Shown here: in pieces, positions 57,828 through 64,000 of the stretch
Numbering within the stretch: the stretch's first letter is position 1
Layout of the letters: each line of letters opens with the position of its first letter
Assembly: GCF_000001735.4 (NCBI RefSeq)
Contig: NC_003070.9
Coordinates: 5,208,001 to 5,272,000 of the forward strand
Length of the DNA: 64,000 nucleotides
DNA from: Arabidopsis thaliana
Lineage: Eukaryota; Streptophyta; Magnoliopsida; Brassicales; Brassicaceae
Reading direction: 5' to 3'
Translations under genes and position numbers: made by a program
Notes under the pieces: model-generated
Told to the model about the DNA's origin: nothing
Databases searched by the model: none
What the model saw: only the letters and a program-made list of their open reading frames with translations

Positions 57828-60227
57828 TCATAAAGTTCCATTTTTTAACCAGTCCTTGGTGCACAAGAGAGCCTCCAAGGTTTCACCAGGAAGAGATGTC
57901 CTGTAATTGTCCATCTGCTTCACCTCTGTGTCGAATACGGAATCAGGAGAGACGGTGCTGAAGGGGACCGAGAGAAGATCCACAGCCATCTTTGAGAGAG
58001 TTGGGTAGTTGGTGTTGTTGACCCTCCACCAGCTCAGAACGTTAAAGTCTTCTGACCTCGGAATCAAATTTTCTTCCAAGTATTGATCCAGCTCCGTATT
58101 CATATCTGTCATGTACATCTCGAAGTCTGACAATGACTCTCCTATTGTGATGAGGGTAGACCCTTCCTCGAGAAGCACGTCTACCGGAAATGTTGTGTGG
58201 TCTTCCTCTACCATTGCGTGTGCTTGAGAATCATCACCACGTTGTTGGTCCTCTTCTGTTAGCTGACTCTCTTCACTCACTCCCTCCCAAATCCCTACCA
58301 CATTCTGCTTCTCTGCCTTAAGCTGTCTCTCATGTTGATGTGACTCTGTGGTTTCCTCTACTTGTGGACTTGTCTCATCACCTGATTGTCCATTCCCTGT
58401 ATTGGTAGCTTCAGCCATGTCTGTGGTTTTCTCTACTTGTGGACTTGTCTCATCACCTGATTGTCCATTCCCTGTATTGGCAGCTTCAGCCATGTATGTG
58501 GTTTCCTCTACTTGTGGACTTGTCTCATCATATGATTGTCCATTCCCTGTATTGGCAGCTTCAACCATGTTTGTGGTTTCCTCTACTTGTGGACTTGTCT
58601 CATCATATGATTGTCCATTCCCTGTATTGGCAGCTTCAGCCATGTCTTGATGGAAGTGAGATTCCTGAGCCACCTCTATTTCCGAAAAGCCATGATCCAC
58701 ATAAGCATCCAACAGGTTCTGTTCACTGTAGTTAAGGTACAGATCATGGACTGCATCTTCGACAGACTTGGTCCATTTCTCTGCATCTTCACCATACGAC
58801 TTATTGAACGTAAACTTAATGAGCTGCATTTTGAACCGAGGATCCATGACCACTGCAACTGCCAACACAAGGAAGCATCCTCTCCAGTACTGGTCGAATT
58901 TTTCCCTCAATGATTTTGCTAGGTTTCTGACATCCGGGTCTTCACCCGGGGCAGCGTGGCTCAGATCTAGCTGAAGCTTTGTCATCTCATGGTACAAATC
59001 GTTTGCTGTCAACAGGTTTGGCCCAGTCAATGCATTACCCGCTTCGACAAGTACCTTCAAGCATGAGCAAAGACTCTCAATCTTTTTCCATTCCTCAGGA
59101 GATAATGATATTTTGTAGTCAGGATGGCAGGTTTCCAAACTAGAAAACACTTGTCTGTGTTCACAGGCAGCCAACAACATATTGTAACTTGTGTCCCATC
59201 TCGTTTGGTTGTCAATAAGAAGATCTTTGTAAAGCGAAGGGGATGGAAACCGTCTCTTCAGTTCATCAAATCTGTCTCCGCAAGCCTCGTTGGTTTGGAT
59301 ATACTTGATGCTATCTCGGACTTTCTTTATGGGTTCTTGAAGCCGCTCAGCTGTGAGTGCATCTTGCGCCATACTGCTTAAGATGCGAGCATAGCATCTC
59401 CCCATCAACAACTGACCATTCAACACATGCTGGTTCCTGAAAGACAAGAAACCTCTGAGATTGTCGATGGAGGTTTTATTTACTAATGATTGGCTGACAG
59501 CGATGCTCGAAATCTTTCCCTCCAAGTTCCAGTCGGATAAGCAAGCTGTTATAGGCTGGTTTAACGCAAAATCAGAATCAGGAGAAGCCACAACAACAAC
59601 ATTTAGAAGGCGGTGAGTCAAATTCCAGTCTTTATCAACAAAGTGTCCTGCCACAAAAGCGTAAGCCACTGATTGCTTTGATGACCACAAGTCTACTGTA
59701 AGATTAACTCCCCCAGGAATCTCTCCAATAATGTCCAAAATTTTCTGCTTTTGGGATAGAAACATAGCGAGACAATCAGCATGAATGGTGTCGAAGCTAG
59801 AGACACTGAAGCGGGGACGAAGAGCCTGCAGAAAACCAACAAAACCAGGATGCTCGACCATATCAAGAGGGTAATCATGCATAATGATCATCTTTGCCAT
59901 CTCAAGGTTACAGCGATCTTGATCTAGAGGGACATCAGCAGAAGACATTTGACGTTTCTTGGGAAGGCAAGAAGTGGGTTTTTCATCCTTGGTTTGCAAT
60001 ATCTGACATTTCTTAGGAAGGAATGAGGTGGTTTCCTCCTTGATTTGCGAGAGCTTATTGTAATCTGGGATCTTCGCACAAATACCCAAGTAAATGTGAC
60101 GCTTAAGGTGGCTAGTTCCTGAACACTTATTTTCAGACATGTAGGCAAAGGATTTGTTGCAGTGCATGGGGGGTCGTGTATCACAAACAACGTCGGTATC
60201 AACCAGCTCTGAAGGATTAGTGTCCAT
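57828..60227 (-). CDS. hAT transposase-derived protein, probably domesticated
   Basis: One uninterrupted frame of 799 codons. It resembles plant hAT transposases of the DAYSLEEPER/RICESLEEPER kind. The N-terminal BED finger is degenerate: MHCNKSF with H40, H44 and C50 present, but Pro20 where the first Cys should be. The core has the first acidic residue (LTVDLWSS, D179), then SIAVSQSL where relatives have a D-N pair, and RCYARIL where relatives have RCCAHIL. The DUF4413-type stretch LREKFDQYW and MDPRFKM is intact, as is the C-terminal dimerisation region (VLSWWRVNNTNYPTLSKMA). Four 25-residue repeats lie between. A 5'UTR intron is likely (about 60232-60440). No terminal repeats were found. 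Confidence 0.88.
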   Translation of the reverse strand: MDTNPSELVDTDVVCDTRPPMHCNKSFAYMSENKCSGTSHLKRHIYLGICAKIPDYNKLSQIKEETTSFLPKKCQILQTKDEKPTSCLPKKRQMSSADVPLDQDRCNLEMAKMIIMHDYPLDMVEHPGFVGFLQALRPRFSVSSFDTIHADCLAMFLSQKQKILDIIGEIPGGVNLTVDLWSSKQSVAYAFVAGHFVDKDWNLTHRLLNVVVVASPDSDFALNQPITACLSDWNLEGKISSIAVSQSLVNKTSIDNLRGFLSFRNQHVLNGQLLMGRCYARILSSMAQDALTAERLQEPIKKVRDSIKYIQTNEACGDRFDELKRRFPSPSLYKDLLIDNQTRWDTSYNMLLAACEHRQVFSSLETCHPDYKISLSPEEWKKIESLCSCLKVLVEAGNALTGPNLLTANDLYHEMTKLQLDLSHAAPGEDPDVRNLAKSLREKFDQYWRGCFLVLAVAVVMDPRFKMQLIKFTFNKSYGEDAEKWTKSVEDAVHDLYLNYSEQNLLDAYVDHGFSEIEVAQESHFHQDMAEAANTGNGQSYDETSPQVEETTNMVEAANTGNGQSYDETSPQVEETTYMAEAANTGNGQSGDETSPQVEKTTDMAEATNTGNGQSGDETSPQVEETTESHQHERQLKAEKQNVVGIWEGVSEESQLTEEDQQRGDDSQAHAMVEEDHTTFPVDVLLEEGSTLITIGESLSDFEMYMTDMNTELDQYLEENLIPRSEDFNVLSWWRVNNTNYPTLSKMAVDLLSVPFSTVSPDSVFDTEVKQMDNYRTSLPGETLEALLCTKDWLKNGTL
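58348..58647 (-). repeat. Four 75-bp coding tandem repeats in the hAT-derived gene
   Basis: Units begin at 58348, 58423, 58498 and 58573. Each encodes 25 residues around AANTGNGQSYDETSPQVEE. Unit-to-unit differences are few (Y or D after QS; MAE or MVE), so they are recent. Because 75 is a multiple of three, copy number can change without breaking the frame. Confidence 0.95.
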
Positions 60228-61172
60228 AGTCCTGAAAACAGAGAAAGCAACGTCGAATCAATTATACATCAAACGTTTGCTTTGACACAATATCGATAAT
60301 ACTCATGAGAGCAAACGAAGAAACGAAGGAAGAAGAGACCAGGGAACAAAGAGATCCGACAAAAGAGAAGACACATCGCAGAACACAAAATCTCCAGAGA
60401 ATAAACACGAAAACAAAGAAGAGAGAAAGTTGAAACTCACACACACAAAGGAAGAAGACTCTGAAACGCGTGTGTAATGGGCTCTGATTTCACCGAAACG
60501 CTAAGCAAATCGAATTGGACTTTCAGTTTTAGGGTTTTGAGCTTTTCCTTTTCGCCGTCGGCCCTTTTCTGTTTCTCTCTCACTTATATAATCAGGACAA
60601 GTAATAGACTCGCTCACGTACAACAAACAATATAAAAGAAAAAAGGAACCCTACCAAAAACAAAAAAAATGGAAATACAAAAGAAAATGGGAAAGACAAA
60701 TTTTGTTAACCAATTACCAAACAAACAGATTATTATTTTTATTATTCCCAAGTAAAAGACATAAACAATATCTAACTATTAAATCTTATCCCATTAACAT
60801 TTATTATTAAGTTTATATATATATATATATATATGTATTATTATTTATGTTTATTATTCTAAATACGAACATTGATTCCATAATTCATTTTTTTTTTTAA
60901 TTTGTTTCAATACTCTACTCTATCGAATTTTGAAAATTTTGGACCATTATAATTGGGTTTCGTGATTTTATTGACAAAATAATTAATTGATTATATGTTT
61001 TTTGAATCAAAAATAACTAAAAATTAAAATTATTTTTTAAAACAATTTTAAAATCTGATAGTAATTAAGCATTTTAGTCGTTAGGATGTGTTAAAATTAT
61101 AAGGTACTAATACAGTATGTAACAAAAGTTTTACCACTGCCCTCCGTGCACTGTGTGCAAGAAAGATAGAAA
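60228..61172. other. hAT-derived gene leader and AT-rich spacer to SRP54
   Basis: 945 bp. To about 60600: 5'UTR with an intron (acceptor TTTTCAG at 60232, donor GTGAGT near 60440) and promoter. From about 60660 to 61130 it is extremely AT-rich, with a (TA)n run near 60818-60836. No ORF or recognisable element. Confidence 0.6.
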
Positions 61173-63947
<2,775 letters not shown>

Positions 63948-64000
63948 TTTTTTTTATCTGCTGTGCGATTCAACAAACATCAAGGAATTAGGGCTCAATT

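Noticed and set aside
58348-58735. Open plus-strand frames of 98-100 codons opposite the hAT-derived gene
   Set aside because: They are antisense shadows of the 75-bp repeat, whose length keeps several frames open at once; no independent coding signal.
57133-60700. Treating the hAT-derived gene as a recent mobile insertion
   Set aside because: No terminal inverted repeats flank it, it has a promoter-like upstream region with a 5'UTR intron, and active-site residues are missing.
60776-61130. Possible MITE or other small transposon in the AT-rich spacer before SRP54
   Set aside because: Only a simple (TA)n run and A/T tracts; no terminal inverted repeats or target duplication could be found by eye.

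Overview
The window is plant nuclear DNA. Its genes have short introns with GT-AG borders, an AT-rich background, and protein families found only in plants. Gene content and order match the Arabidopsis thaliana chromosome 1 segment I know as roughly At1g15130 to At1g15310. That identification is from memory of the families and their order; no database was searched. For every spliced gene I placed exon borders by hand. The exon lengths always summed to an open reading frame, so the coordinates should be close to base-exact.

Layout. 84-1848 is the 5' part of ALIX (minus). 2403-4137 is a ferredoxin-NADP-reductase-like oxidoreductase (minus). 4674-18531 is a tandem array of four intact MATE transporters (DTX10 to DTX13 type, plus). 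The spacers of the array hold debris: decayed U-box gene fragments, truncated copies of the 5' end of the neighbouring oxidoreductase gene, and the 3' tail of a MATE gene that no longer exists. Then follow FLA19 (19275-20021, plus), a pinin-like splicing protein (20477-23017, minus), the full-size ABC transporter ABCG35/PDR7 (23552-28573, minus), SHH1 of RNA-directed DNA methylation (30096-31770, plus), mitochondrial CCMH (32471-33117, minus), a small acidic unknown protein (34729-35196, minus), a large PXA-PX-nexin protein (35799-40604, plus), RPL37 (40825-41381, minus), a small basic unknown protein (41834-42370, plus), TMA7 (42833-44020, minus), a Barentsz/CASC3-like exon-junction protein (44538-48214, plus), the CLU/TPR protein REC3 (49327-56814, minus), an intronless hAT transposase-derived gene (57828-60227, minus) and SRP54 (61173-63947, minus).

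Most of these are independent housekeeping or transport genes; there is no operon-like logic. Shared themes are membrane transport and trafficking (ALIX, MATE array, ABCG35, PX protein, SRP54) and RNA or translation (pinin, RPL37, TMA7, Barentsz, SRP54). Promoters of several translation and organelle genes carry TGGGCC/T site II motifs, two of them with a telo-box.

Most worth a second look: (1) the evolutionary wreckage in the MATE array, including evidence for a lost fifth transporter; (2) a 3'UTR intron in the Barentsz-like gene, placed where it should make the mRNA of an exon-junction-complex protein a target of the pathway that complex controls; (3) the hAT-derived gene, which is open over 799 codons, has lost transposase active-site residues and carries a young-looking 75-bp coding tandem repeat. 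I found no clearly new multi-gene system, no tRNA or rRNA gene and no intact transposon.
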